From assembly GCA_026987195.1 (NCBI GenBank), contig JALSNC010000117.1, positions 1 to 45,167 on the forward strand: a stretch of 45,167 bases of DNA, read 5' to 3'. The position numbers were made by a program, and so were the translations under genes. Under the pieces are notes generated by a model, which made no database searches, was not told the origin of the DNA, and saw only the letters and a program-made list of their open reading frames with translations. The stretch's first letter is position 1. Every line of letters begins with the position of its first letter. This document shows positions 16,831 through 23,341 of the stretch, piece after piece. This DNA comes from Desulfobulbaceae bacterium. GTDB lineage: Bacteria; Desulfobacterota; Desulfobulbia; Desulfobulbales; Desulfobulbaceae.

Positions 16831-17742
16831 TTATCGCCAAGGCCCTGGTGCTTTCCAGGTCTTATGGAAATCCTCTTCCGCAGCCAGAGCAGCGGTCACC
16901 GGTTCCAGGAATGCCGTGATCGCAGAAACGGCTTCTGCAAAAGATGCGGGAGCGTTATCCAGCCTGGCTTTCCTTATGAATGCCCGCCACTGGGTCTCCT
17001 TTATGGGGTCCTTGGCGAACGAATCCTGAAGTACTGTAGGTTGGATTGGTATATCCGTTTTTCGGTTTTCAAACGTCTTGCGGATGGCCATCGCCAGCAC
17101 CCGACCATCGAAATCAAACTGGCGCGAAAGCAACCAAAGGTCATAGAAGTCTTTCATCCTGCTGTTAAGGATGCCGAGTTTCACCATTGCCTGGAACTTT
17201 TCGGCTATGGTGCTTTCCATGGTATAGCCGTTAAGCTCGGGAGGAGGGAAGTCCAGTATCGTCGGATAGACAATCTTGGAAGCTCCCGGCACGACCACGT
17301 CGCCGAAACCGATATCGATCTGCAGTGATATACGGGCATTGCCCAGGTTTCCTTGTATGCGGACACGGACCCCTTCGTAGTCCGCGTCTTCCGTAATCGT
17401 TGTCGCGGTGACGCTCTCTGCGTCGAATGTCATACCGTCCGGCTCAACCCTCTGCGTGCACGCTTCCTTCATGGCGGCAGTGATTACGTCGATGCTGTTG
17501 TCTATCCTCCCGAGTAGATCGATGTCTTTCGTAGGACGGGAGACCGGCGCCTCCCAAGCGGTAAACATCAAAGCGCCTTTGAGTATGAACCTTTCCGCGC
17601 TGGGGCTTTTCGAAAGCCGGTAGATGAACCGCTCGATGGCGAAGTATTGCAGCACCTCGTTAAAAGGACGCCCCGAGGCTTTTGCCTTGTTGAGTAGGCG
17701 CTGGTGCACAGAGGCCGCGATGTTCTTTGTTTTCCGTTCCAT
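16831..17742 (-). CDS. abiEii: AbiEii/AbiGii-family nucleotidyltransferase toxin
   Basis: This 303-residue protein carries the AbiEii motifs: FILKGALMF (Lys55-Gly56) followed by RPTKDIDLLG (Asp73, Asp75), then LQIDIGFGD, and the helix MESTIAEKFQAMVKLG with MKDFYDLW. The family consists of nucleotidyltransferase-like toxins, some of which modify tRNA acceptor stems. It is paired with AbiEi as a type IV-like toxin-antitoxin and abortive-infection module. The gene overlaps the AbiEi stop by one base (TGATG). Its GC content is lower than that of the flanking phage genes, and it runs opposite to them, consistent with acquired cargo. The last residues end near the primase stop. Confidence 0.93.
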   Translation of the reverse strand: MERKTKNIAASVHQRLLNKAKASGRPFNEVLQYFAIERFIYRLSKSPSAERFILKGALMFTAWEAPVSRPTKDIDLLGRIDNSIDVITAAMKEACTQRVEPDGMTFDAESVTATTITEDADYEGVRVRIQGNLGNARISLQIDIGFGDVVVPGASKIVYPTILDFPPPELNGYTMESTIAEKFQAMVKLGILNSRMKDFYDLWLLSRQFDFDGRVLAMAIRKTFENRKTDIPIQPTVLQDSFAKDPIKETQWRAFIRKARLDNAPASFAEAVSAITAFLEPVTAALAAEEDFHKTWKAPGPWR

Positions 17743-18368
17743 CAGAGGGTGGCCTCGAGATAGGGCCGCATTACTTTCGTCACCCGACAGATTGCCGCAA
17801 AACGCAGCAGCTCCTCCACCTTCACGCTGCGTCGCTCGCGGTAAAAACGAAGCGCTTCGATGACCGTGTCCAGACCGATCTTGTTCCGGAACTTGAAGCA
17901 GTCGGCCAGGGTCTTCTCCGGGCTGTAGATGTGGACAGGAACGCCGTCCAGCCGGTGGGGTTCAATCCCCTCCGTGAAAGACTTTCCGGTGAACCGGAAT
18001 GTGCGTATCGGAGGAAAGTCCAGCCGTGGTTCTTCGGCGCCACGTGGAAGCGCCAGGTGCACCTCGTGTGGAATCTGGGTCGTGAGGTCGTGGAAAGCCA
18101 GTGCGGATATGAGGCAAATTACTCCATTGGGAACCCGCTTCGCCACGGTCACGAGATCCGGGTTCCCCAGGGGCGGCCTCTCTGCGAGACGGTACACGCC
18201 CCGGCTGATCCTCTCCAGTGTTCCTGCATCCCGCATGGCGTAGAGAGTGTGTGGATGGATCCCCGCACGGAGGGCCTCTGCCGTTCGGAGGATGCCCCCA
18301 TGCTTCTCGAACACGGTGACGGCCCGTTGAAATCGGTCTCCGCGTTTCCTCGTGCTTTGTCTCGTCAT
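17742..18368 (-). CDS. abiEi: AbiEi-family antitoxin and autorepressor
   Basis: This 208-residue protein begins with a winged-helix DNA-binding domain (FEKHGGILRTAEALRAGIHP, LYAMRDAGTLERISRGVYRL). The AbiEi antitoxin domain follows (VICLISALAFHDL, VHIYSPEKTLADCFKFRNKIGLD, ALRFYRERR). By family it neutralises AbiEii and represses its own promoter through inverted repeats. A matching inverted repeat begins one base upstream of the start codon. The gene is translationally coupled to the toxin. It is complete, so the cargo is likely functional. Confidence 0.92.
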   Translation of the reverse strand: MTRQSTRKRGDRFQRAVTVFEKHGGILRTAEALRAGIHPHTLYAMRDAGTLERISRGVYRLAERPPLGNPDLVTVAKRVPNGVICLISALAFHDLTTQIPHEVHLALPRGAEEPRLDFPPIRTFRFTGKSFTEGIEPHRLDGVPVHIYSPEKTLADCFKFRNKIGLDTVIEALRFYRERRSVKVEELLRFAAICRVTKVMRPYLEATL

Positions 18369-18412
18369 GATAAAATCACCTACACTTGTCCATTTCTGTA
18401 GGTAATCTTATC
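18369..18412 (-). promoter_or_regulatory. AbiE operator: 16-bp inverted repeat
   Basis: GATAAAATCACCTACA (18369-18384) and TGTAGGTAATCTTATC (18397-18412) are inverted repeats with 14 of 16 positions matching and a 12-bp spacer. They lie immediately upstream of the AbiEi start codon. AbiEi proteins are known to bind paired inverted repeats in their own promoter, so this is the expected autoregulatory site. Confidence 0.8.
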
Positions 18413-18493
18413 AAAAACGGTCCGCCTGTCAAGGGAATTCCCCGACGAGCGTAGCCGATAGAGGCAAGGGCTGCAGCGGATGAGGAAGGGTAC

Positions 18494-18800
18494 CCTTCTC
18501 ACCACGTTACCACCTTCTCGCGCTGTAATGCCTGATAGTTCAGGCAGTTACGTCGGTCGTGAGAAGGTGAGAAGGGTCAGAGGGATCACACCTTCACTTC
18601 GCAAAAAAAAATAGCGATGTCTCTTCCGGCCACATTGTGCGGAGGGGGGGACTTTCTCGGCCACAGGAGGGAAACATCAACAATAACCTTCTCACCTTCT
18701 CAATAACAATAACATAACATTAGCAATATCAAGCGGTTACAGCCATGAGAAGGATCATGGGAAGCTCTTTTCCCCGGCCGCGGACCTTCTCACCTTCCAC
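18494..18800. other. Candidate replication origin: TGAGAAGG iterons with an AT-rich tract
   Basis: The gene-free gap 18413-18874 holds repeated octamers TGAGAAGG (or CCTTCTCA). Perfect 8-bp tandem pairs lie at 18560-18575 and, in the other orientation, 18687-18702. A near-perfect pair lies at 18785-18800. Single copies lie at 18494-18501 and 18746-18753, with a variant at 18513. An AT-rich run (about 18702-18732, AATAACAATAACATAAC) adjoins the middle pair, an A9 tract lies near 18603, and a 7-bp hairpin (TGCCTGA/TCAGGCA) is at 18529-18546. Iterons plus an unwinding-type tract near a primase gene fit a phage origin. Regulator operators are the alternative. Nothing notable is seen in 18413-18490. 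Confidence 0.55.
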
Positions 18801-18803
18801 CGT

Positions 18804-18833
18804 CCGGCGATATCCCGCCCGCTCCGGTAGGTA
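18804..18833 (+). promoter_or_regulatory. Phage promoter motif, copy 2
   Basis: CCGGC (18804-18808, one base off CCGAC), 15 bases, then CCGGTAGGTA (18824-18833). It is 41 bases before the GTG start at 18875 and directly follows the origin candidate. Confidence 0.7.
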
Positions 18834-18874
18834 TCGGAGGAGAAGCGAACCCTGATCTACGGGAGCCTACCTTC

Positions 18875-19801
18875 GTGAGCCTGTTGAGAATCATGATGGA
18901 ACAGACCGCGGCGGAAACCGTCCCGAACCGACCATCGAACCGGGAGCCGGAAGCCGCGGACAAGGGGAAGGAAGAGAAAACCCGGGCAGGCGACCGGCGC
19001 AAAGATGATTCCCGCTGGGAACCGGCCCTCTTCGCGGCCACGAACCTGGCTTTCTGGGAAACGGACAAGCCGCACTACTACGCCAGGGATGTGGGCATCG
19101 ACGGAACCTGCTTCCGCAGGCTCGACCCGGAGTACTACGCCTGGTTGAGACACAAGATGACCCTCGCCAGGAAAGCAGCCGATTCCGGCCGCCTCTCCGC
19201 CGGCGCCTTCGAGGAGCTGCGGACGCGGTTCAACGCGATCCACGCCTGGGCCATCGAGCGTTTCGGCGAAGACGCGCTCCGCTCCGCCGTCCAGGCCCTG
19301 GACCCGAAGGCCTATTCGCCGCCATCAACGGAGACTCCGGGAACCGCCGGTCCACGGACAAATCGGCAGGATAGCCGATTTGGACGTGCCGCAGGCGCGC
19401 CCGAAGGGCGAGGGCCACGGATGGCCCGAGTCAAGCCCCAGGGGCGTCCCGCAAGCCCACCTGCGGCGCAAGATGAGCGACACCTCTACCCGAAGGACGG
19501 TGACTGGCCGTTCACCCATCCGGTTCCGCCCTCGGCCGTGGCCAAGGTGGACGCCATCCGCATTGAGGCCGTGGCCAAGGGATGGCGTGAGGCCCGCCTC
19601 TACCAGAACCGGGGACGTTTCCGCTTCCCCTGCGGCGAAGACTACGGGCTGGTCTGTTTCGTGGACGGAGACGAGCGCATCGGCGAGATCACCCGTCAGT
19701 CCATCGAGATCGTCGGGCCGCCGCCGCGGGAGACCGTCCTCCGCTTCTACAACCCGGACGTGGAGCAGCCATGGCACAGGAAAAGCGCAGGCACGCATTG
19801 A
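18875..19801 (+). CDS. Unknown protein interrupted in frame by a palindromic element
   Basis: 308 residues from GTG 18875 (ATG 18893 or 18896 are alternatives). The N-terminal half (about 45-145: WEPALFAATNLAFWETDKPHYY, YAWLRHKMTLARKAADSGRL) and the C-terminal half (about 208-300: WPFTHPVPPSAVAKVDAIRIEAV, VCFVDGDERIGEITRQSIEIV) look like separate small domains. They are joined by a segment encoded by an element copy (NRQDSRFGRAAGAPEG.GPRMARVK, about residues 162-187). The frame stays open through the element. I do not recognise either half. The next gene starts 31 bases before its stop. It is expressed from motif copy 2, so probably with early or middle phage genes. Confidence 0.6.
   Translation: MSLLRIMMEQTAAETVPNRPSNREPEAADKGKEEKTRAGDRRKDDSRWEPALFAATNLAFWETDKPHYYARDVGIDGTCFRRLDPEYYAWLRHKMTLARKAADSGRLSAGAFEELRTRFNAIHAWAIERFGEDALRSAVQALDPKAYSPPSTETPGTAGPRTNRQDSRFGRAAGAPEGRGPRMARVKPQGRPASPPAAQDERHLYPKDGDWPFTHPVPPSAVAKVDAIRIEAVAKGWREARLYQNRGRFRFPCGEDYGLVCFVDGDERIGEITRQSIEIVGPPPRETVLRFYNPDVEQPWHRKSAGTH
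19357..19435 (+). repeat. Palindromic element copy 2 (in frame, internal)
   Basis: About 78 bp: CAAATCGGC/GCCGATTTG hairpin, GTGCC-gca-GGCGC stem, and GGGCC-acggat-GGCCC hairpin. It lies in the middle of a coding sequence and keeps the frame, adding about 26 residues between two apparent domains. Confidence 0.8.
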
Positions 19802-20031
19802 CCAGGCCCTACGCCAACGCCCGCGACGTCCTCCCGCCCGACCTGCTCGAGGCCGTGCGGGAACACTTCACCGGTCTCCTGTGGGTGCCGAGCGATTCCG
19901 GGTTCTACGAGGAGCGCCGCAGGCTCGTCCTGGCCCTGAAGGAGCAAGGCATCTCCACCAACGAGGTGGCGCGCCTGGCCGGCATCACGCCCCGCCGCGT
20001 CCGCCAGATCGTGCAGGAAACACGGACCTGA
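19771..20031 (+). CDS. Small HTH protein
   Basis: This 86-residue protein overlaps the end of the preceding gene by 31 bases. The C-terminal half is a clear helix-turn-helix of the resolvase/sigma region 4 type (LVLALKEQGISTNEVARLAGITPRRVRQIVQE). The N-terminal half (ARDVLPPDLLEAVREHFTGLLWVP) is helical. A role as a small regulator or as a DNA-recognition subunit is possible. The small terminase is usually the gene in this position, but the likelier candidate for that is the next gene. A promoter motif starts nine bases after its stop. Confidence 0.7.
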   Translation: MAQEKRRHALTRPYANARDVLPPDLLEAVREHFTGLLWVPSDSGFYEERRRLVLALKEQGISTNEVARLAGITPRRVRQIVQETRT

Positions 20032-20039
20032 TTTCCCTT

Positions 20040-20069
20040 CCGACATCACGCGGCCGTCGCCGGTAGGTA
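20040..20069 (+). promoter_or_regulatory. Phage promoter motif, copy 3
   Basis: CCGAC (20040-20044), 15 bases, then CCGGTAGGTA (20060-20069). It is 88 bases before the ATG at 20158. Confidence 0.75.
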
Positions 20070-20157
20070 TGCGATGGGGCGGTCCGTCCGGACGTGATGG
20101 AGGGCGAGATCCGCCTCCCGCCCCGAAACCCGGCCTGGGGCCACAAACGGGAAGGCC

Positions 20158-20664
20158 ATGGCAGACACGAAGAGACAAGACGGCGGACATCTCAACAAGA
20201 AGGACGAGATGCACCTTGATCGCTGGCGGCGGAACTCGGGCGCCGAGCCCAAGCGCGGCGCGCCCGAGGGGAACCTGAACGCCATGCGCCACGGCATCTA
20301 CGCCAACCGGTTCCTTTCGGAGGACGAGAAGCCCCTGTTCGACGCCATCATCGCCCAGCTCTACCAGGACTTCGTGTTCAACAAGAGCTCGGACTTCATG
20401 CAGGTGGAGCTGGTGGCGGTCTACTTCCTCAAGCTGGGCCGTGCCCAGGAGGCCGGCGACTGGGACGCCGCCGAGAAGCTGGACCGCATGATCCGCTGCC
20501 ACCTGAAGGACCTGAAGGCGACGAAGATCGCCCGGGAAGGCGAGGCGGCCAGGGGGCCGGAGACCACCCCGGCGGAATGGGCCACGGCGCTGCTGGAGAA
20601 GCTGGCCGAGGCGCAGAGGAAACCGGCCGGGAAGAGGGCCAAGAGAAAGAAAACACGGAAATGA
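20158..20664 (+). CDS. Possible small terminase subunit or DNA-packaging protein
   Basis: 168 residues. The N-terminal part contains the phrase PKRGAPEGNLNAMRHGIYANRFL, a pattern common in phage proteins placed before terminases. A helical segment follows (LFDAIIAQLYQDFVF, FMQVELVAVYFLKLGRAQEAGD, LDRMIRCHLKDLKATKIARE), and then a very basic tail (KPAGKRAKRKKTRK). The size, the basic tail and the position just before the packaging genes support a TerS-like role, but no HTH is obvious. The large terminase is 2.7 kb downstream, separated by the opposing recombinase module. A general nucleic-acid-binding protein is the alternative. Confidence 0.5.
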   Translation: MADTKRQDGGHLNKKDEMHLDRWRRNSGAEPKRGAPEGNLNAMRHGIYANRFLSEDEKPLFDAIIAQLYQDFVFNKSSDFMQVELVAVYFLKLGRAQEAGDWDAAEKLDRMIRCHLKDLKATKIAREGEAARGPETTPAEWATALLEKLAEAQRKPAGKRAKRKKTRK

Positions 20665-20830
20665 TTGCGGATAACACCGGGACCGTGGATGGGAGACGTT
20701 CGGAAACACCGGGACTTACGGCGCCGCCAGCGGCGGGAAGTTCGGATAACCCCTGTTCCAGGAAATTCCGGTCAACCGTTTCTTCCGCCCCCCGGACCCG
20801 GCCCGGCGGGGGAGCATTGGAAGGCTTCGG

Positions 20831-20909
20831 GACCAATCCGCAGGACAGCGGATTGGGACGCACCGCAGGTGCGCCCGGAGGGTGCGAGCCATGGATGGCG
20901 AGCATCAAT
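20831..20909 (+). repeat. Palindromic element copy 3 (intergenic)
   Basis: The same architecture as the other copies with compensated stems: AATCCG/CGGATT, GCACC-gca-GGTGC, and GAGCC-atggat-GGCGAG. It lies between genes and is not translated as part of an obvious protein. Confidence 0.75.
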
Positions 20910-20972
20910 GTGTTCAGGGACGGGGACTGTGAGATCACTGTCAGAACAGTCTCCACCACCTGGAACGGGAAC

Positions 20973-20990
20973 GCGGTCCCGAAGGACCGC
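20973..20990. terminator. Hairpin between converging transcripts
   Basis: GCGGTCC-cgaa-GGACCGC is a perfect 7-bp stem with a tetraloop. It is flanked by GGGAAC and GGTTCCC, which can extend it. No T-run follows, so it may end transcription only weakly. It lies between the plus-strand gene ending at 20664 and the minus-strand recombinase ending at 21015. Confidence 0.45.
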
Positions 20991-21014
20991 TGGGTTCCCG
21001 GGGCCGTCGGACCG

Positions 21015-22028
21015 TCAAAGCCGCTCGAGGGCTTCTTCAAGGGCTCCGTCCACCAGGTGGGTATAGATCTCCGTGGTGGAGATGTCCCGGTGGCCGAGCG
21101 CCCGCTTGACCACGAGCAGGTCGGAGGTGGCGGCATACAGGTGGGTGGCGAAGGTGTGCCGCAGGCCGTGGGGGCCGATGTCCTTGTCGATCCCCGCCTT
21201 GGCCAGCCAGAACTTGATGCGGTTCGCCACCTGCCGGGCCGAGATCCGCGACCCGCGGTTGGAGAGGAAGAGCGCCGGGTCGGCGGTCCCCTGCCTGCGG
21301 CGCTCCGCGAGGTACCGGCGTAGGAGGGAGCGGAGATTGGACTTGAGGAACTTCACCTGCGGCACGTCGCCCTTGGCGCGGATGCGCAGATGCTTCGCGT
21401 CCAGGTCCACGTCGTCGACGTCCAGGGAGACGAGCTCCTGGAGCCGGATGCCGGTTCCCAGGAACAGCTCGACGATGACCCTGTCCCGCCGGGCGACGGC
21501 GGACGACCGGTCGCGGAGTTCCTTGAGCAGGCGGCGTTTCTCGGCCTCGGTGAGGAACACCGGCGGCGTGCGGGGGAGCCTGCGCAAGGTGACCGACCGG
21601 GCGGGATTCTCCGCGACGAGCCCCGTCTCCTCGGCCCAGGCGAAGAACGACCGCACCGCGGCCTTGAACCGGTGCAGGGATGCGGCTGAGCGCTGGGTGC
21701 CGTCCGGCGTCGTGGTCACGGCCGGATCCGTGAGCGCCTCGTCGAGCATCGTGGAGGTCACCCGCTCCAGAGTGAGCCCGGGACGCCTCGCGGCCAGTAC
21801 CCCGGCGAGCGTGCGCAGGTCCCGCAGGTATGCGCTCACCGTGTTCGGGGAGCGTCCCTCCGCCTCCAGCCTGCGGCCGAAGGCCCGGACGGCCCGCTCG
21901 AGGGGTTCATGCGGCACATCCATGTGCCGCACCCCTGCGGGGCGGCCTTCGGCCGTGCAAATCGGCTCTCCTGCCGATTTGTCAGGCCCCGGCACCGCTC
22001 GTAGCGCGCTCGCGGCTGTGTTCGTCAT
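21015..22028 (-). CDS. Tyrosine recombinase (XerC/D-like)
   Basis: This 337-residue protein has the full catalytic set: Arg195 (TGIRLQELVSL), Lys219 (IRAKGDV), His287-Arg290 (HGLRHTFATHL), His313 (LGHRDIS) and Tyr322 (TEIYTHL). The SAM-like core-binding domain covers about 42-135 (SPNTVSAYLRDLRTLA). Residues 15-40 come from a palindromic element copy, so the original start may have been Met36 (position 21923) or later. The ATG at 22028 lies 47 bases inside the preceding gene. With a serine integrase already at 1162, this enzyme may resolve dimers, act in replication, or belong to separate cargo. Confidence 0.92.
   Translation of the reverse strand: MTNTAASALRAVPGPDKSAGEPICTAEGRPAGVRHMDVPHEPLERAVRAFGRRLEAEGRSPNTVSAYLRDLRTLAGVLAARRPGLTLERVTSTMLDEALTDPAVTTTPDGTQRSAASLHRFKAAVRSFFAWAEETGLVAENPARSVTLRRLPRTPPVFLTEAEKRRLLKELRDRSSAVARRDRVIVELFLGTGIRLQELVSLDVDDVDLDAKHLRIRAKGDVPQVKFLKSNLRSLLRRYLAERRRQGTADPALFLSNRGSRISARQVANRIKFWLAKAGIDKDIGPHGLRHTFATHLYAATSDLLVVKRALGHRDISTTEIYTHLVDGALEEALERL
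21906..21983 (-). repeat. Palindromic element copy 4 (in frame, near recombinase N-terminus)
   Basis: On the minus strand: AAATCGGC/GCCGATTT hairpin, CGGCC-gaa-GGCCG stem, and a perfect GCGGCAC-atggat-GTGCCGC hairpin. It is read in a different frame from copies 1 and 2 (KSAGEPICTAEGRPAG..HMDVPHE). It adds residues and a possible ATG to the tyrosine recombinase. Confidence 0.8.
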
Positions 22029-22380
22029 CGTCCTTGCCTTTCTTCAGGCTCCGGCCCATGGGCGTGCCCTTGGGCAGGGGCAGCTTCTCGATGCGGCCCG
22101 TCTCCTGGGCCCAAACCAGGAACATCCTCAGCACCCGCTTGGTCTTCTCCACCGTCGGCTTGGCGCGCTCCTTGCCGCTGGGCAGCTTCAGGAGCGCGTC
22201 CGACTTGAAGAACTTGCCCACGTGCGGGGTCAGGATGCTGGTGAGCTTCCGCTCCGCCCCGAAGAAGGCCTCGATCTGCTCGAAGTCCTTCCCGTAGGTG
22301 TAGAGCGTCCGCTCCGTCTTGCCATGGGCCCGGAGGTGTTCCAGGAAGGCCTGTGCGGCCTCGTGCAGCGTTTCACTCAT
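21982..22380 (-). CDS. Stand-alone core-binding (SAM-like) domain protein
   Basis: This 132-residue protein starts at ATG 22380, with AGGAGG about eight bases upstream. It resembles only the N-terminal DNA-binding domain of tyrosine recombinases (LHEAAQAFLEHLRAHGKTERTLYTYGKDFEQIEAFFG, in part: AQAFLEHLRAHGKTERTLYT, and TVEKTKRVLRMFLVWAQETG). No catalytic domain follows. It overlaps the upstream gene by ATGA and the full recombinase by 47 bases. It could modulate the recombinase by occupying its core site, or be half of a split enzyme. The basic tail (GRSLKKGKDDDEHSRERATS) is low-complexity. Confidence 0.7.
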   Translation of the reverse strand: MSETLHEAAQAFLEHLRAHGKTERTLYTYGKDFEQIEAFFGAERKLTSILTPHVGKFFKSDALLKLPSGKERAKPTVEKTKRVLRMFLVWAQETGRIEKLPLPKGTPMGRSLKKGKDDDEHSRERATSGAGA

Positions 22381-22631
22381 GGCGTGTCCTCCTTCTCGTG
22401 GTTTACGCGGGCCCCTTCGGCCCGGCGCCGCGCCCGGCCGCCTCGGGACTCCCGCTTCTTTCGTTCCGCGTTCTCGATCCAGCGCAGCAGGTCCGCCGGG
22501 GTGAGCGCCCCCACCAGATCGGGGGTCTCTCCACGGGCGAGCGCTTCCCTGGTCCGGCGGGTGCGGGCGTCGGTCACCGCCCGGGAGACCGCGCACCCGA
22601 TCCGGATCGTCTCGGGGTCGAAAAACGTCAT
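22377..22631 (-). CDS. Small unknown protein leading the tyrosine recombinase operon
   Basis: 84 residues; GGGAGG lies eight bases before the ATG. The sequence begins FFDPETIRIGCAVSRAVTDARTRRTREALARGE, continues with LVGALTPADLLRWIENAERKKRES, and ends in a highly basic stretch. It is helical and probably nucleic-acid-binding, but I recognise no family. The stop overlaps the next gene's start by 4 bases. It is the first gene of a three-gene minus-strand operon behind a strong promoter. Confidence 0.6.
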   Translation of the reverse strand: MTFFDPETIRIGCAVSRAVTDARTRRTREALARGETPDLVGALTPADLLRWIENAERKKRESRGGRARRRAEGARVNHEKEDTP

Positions 22632-22666
22632 CGGCCACCTCCCTTCTCGGTGCGTAAGTCATTGGT

Positions 22667-22719
22667 GCAACACGCGTTGCGCTCATTCACATACACGCTT
22701 CCCGCGGGCGGGAAGTCAA
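22667..22719 (-). promoter_or_regulatory. Minus-strand promoter with two operator-like palindromes
   Basis: On the minus strand, TTGACT (22714-22719) is followed after 18 bases by TGTATG (22690-22695), or after 20 by TATGTG (22688-22693). The spacer is filled by a perfect inverted repeat, CTTCCCGC-gg-GCGGGAAG (22698-22715), which overlaps the -35. A second palindrome, GCAAC-acgc-GTTGC (22667-22680), covers the expected start site. This is a repressible promoter for the recombinase operon. The plus-strand side (22720-22778) shows no clear promoter for the lipoprotein gene. Confidence 0.65.
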
Positions 22720-22778
22720 GGCGTTTCATGCGGATTTCCGCTGAAATATCAGGCCCTTGAAGGACCGGGAGGACGAGC

Positions 22779-23066
22779 ATGAGGAAACAACCGGCGATCA
22801 TCCTGAGGGCGCTCCTGGCCGCACTCCTGGCGGCCTCCCTGGCCGGATGTGCGACGAACAGGCCGCCCCGGCGCATCCAGGACGCCATCCACACTGTGAA
22901 CCGCTACATGCCCGGTTACGTGGCCGAGGCCAACAAGGCCCTGGAAGCCGTCGACCACCCGGACAAGGAGCGCCTGACGGGCATCGGCGAGCGCCTGCAG
23001 CGGGCGGTGGACGCCCTGGACCGCTGGGCCAACGGCGATGACGGGCGACGGGAGGAGGAGCGATGA
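22779..23066 (+). CDS. Small lipoprotein
   Basis: This 95-residue protein has a lipoprotein signal: basic start (MRKQ), a hydrophobic segment (IILRALLAALLAASLAG) and the lipobox LAGC with Cys24. The mature part is helical and charged (IQDAIHTVNRYMPGYVAEANKALEAV, RLQRAVDALDRWANG). In a phage it could be an outer-membrane spanin subunit, but the mature part is longer than in most Rz1 proteins and no inner-membrane spanin is adjacent. It overlaps the next gene by ATGA and so is part of the packaging operon. Confidence 0.75.
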   Translation: MRKQPAIILRALLAALLAASLAGCATNRPPRRIQDAIHTVNRYMPGYVAEANKALEAVDHPDKERLTGIGERLQRAVDALDRWANGDDGRREEER

Positions 23067-23341
23067 AGGAGATCCTGGAACGGAACCGCGAGGCCGTCCG
23101 CGAGGCGGGCCGCAGGCTCGTGGAGATCGGCGCCGAGCTCGCGGCGGGGAAGATCGACGAGGCGCTGGCGCGCCTGGAGACCGCCCAGCAAACCTACCGC
23201 GAGTGGGAGGAGCTCGACCGGGCCACGGCGGACATCGAGGGCGTCATCCGCGACCGGGAGGGGATGCTGGCCGTCCAGCACGTCCTGGGCGAGCTGGTAG
23301 GGACGGTCCTCGGCGCGGCGTTGAGGTCGGGGCTCCCCTGA
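23063..23341 (+). CDS. Small coiled-coil protein upstream of the large terminase
   Basis: This 92-residue, mostly helical protein (ILERNREAVREAGRRLVEIG, KIDEALARLETAQQTYREWEEL) ends in a hydrophobic segment, VLGELVGTVLGAALRSGLP. It overlaps both neighbours by one to four bases, so it is translated with the lipoprotein and terminase genes. The size and position would allow a small terminase or a lysis accessory, but no HTH or clear membrane segment is visible. Unknown function. Confidence 0.65.
   Translation: MKEILERNREAVREAGRRLVEIGAELAAGKIDEALARLETAQQTYREWEELDRATADIEGVIRDREGMLAVQHVLGELVGTVLGAALRSGLP

Larger units (their letters stand above)
20665..21014. other. Gene-free gap between converging genes
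   Basis: This 350-base gap separates the plus-strand gene ending at 20664 from the minus-strand recombinase ending at 21015. It contains a duplicated AACACCGGGAC (near 20674 and 20705), palindromic element copy 3, an imperfect GACTGT/ACAGTC repeat near 20926-20951, and a terminator-like hairpin. I see no credible gene in it. Confidence 0.7.

Noticed and set aside
16831-17742. Plus-strand open frames across the AbiE genes
   Set aside because: They are shadows of the minus-strand AbiE pair, whose family motifs and operator are clear.
18413-18874. CRISPR array in the repeat-rich gap
   Set aside because: The repeats are 8-bp octamers in both orientations with irregular distances, not regular 25-40-bp repeats with spacers, and no cas genes are present.
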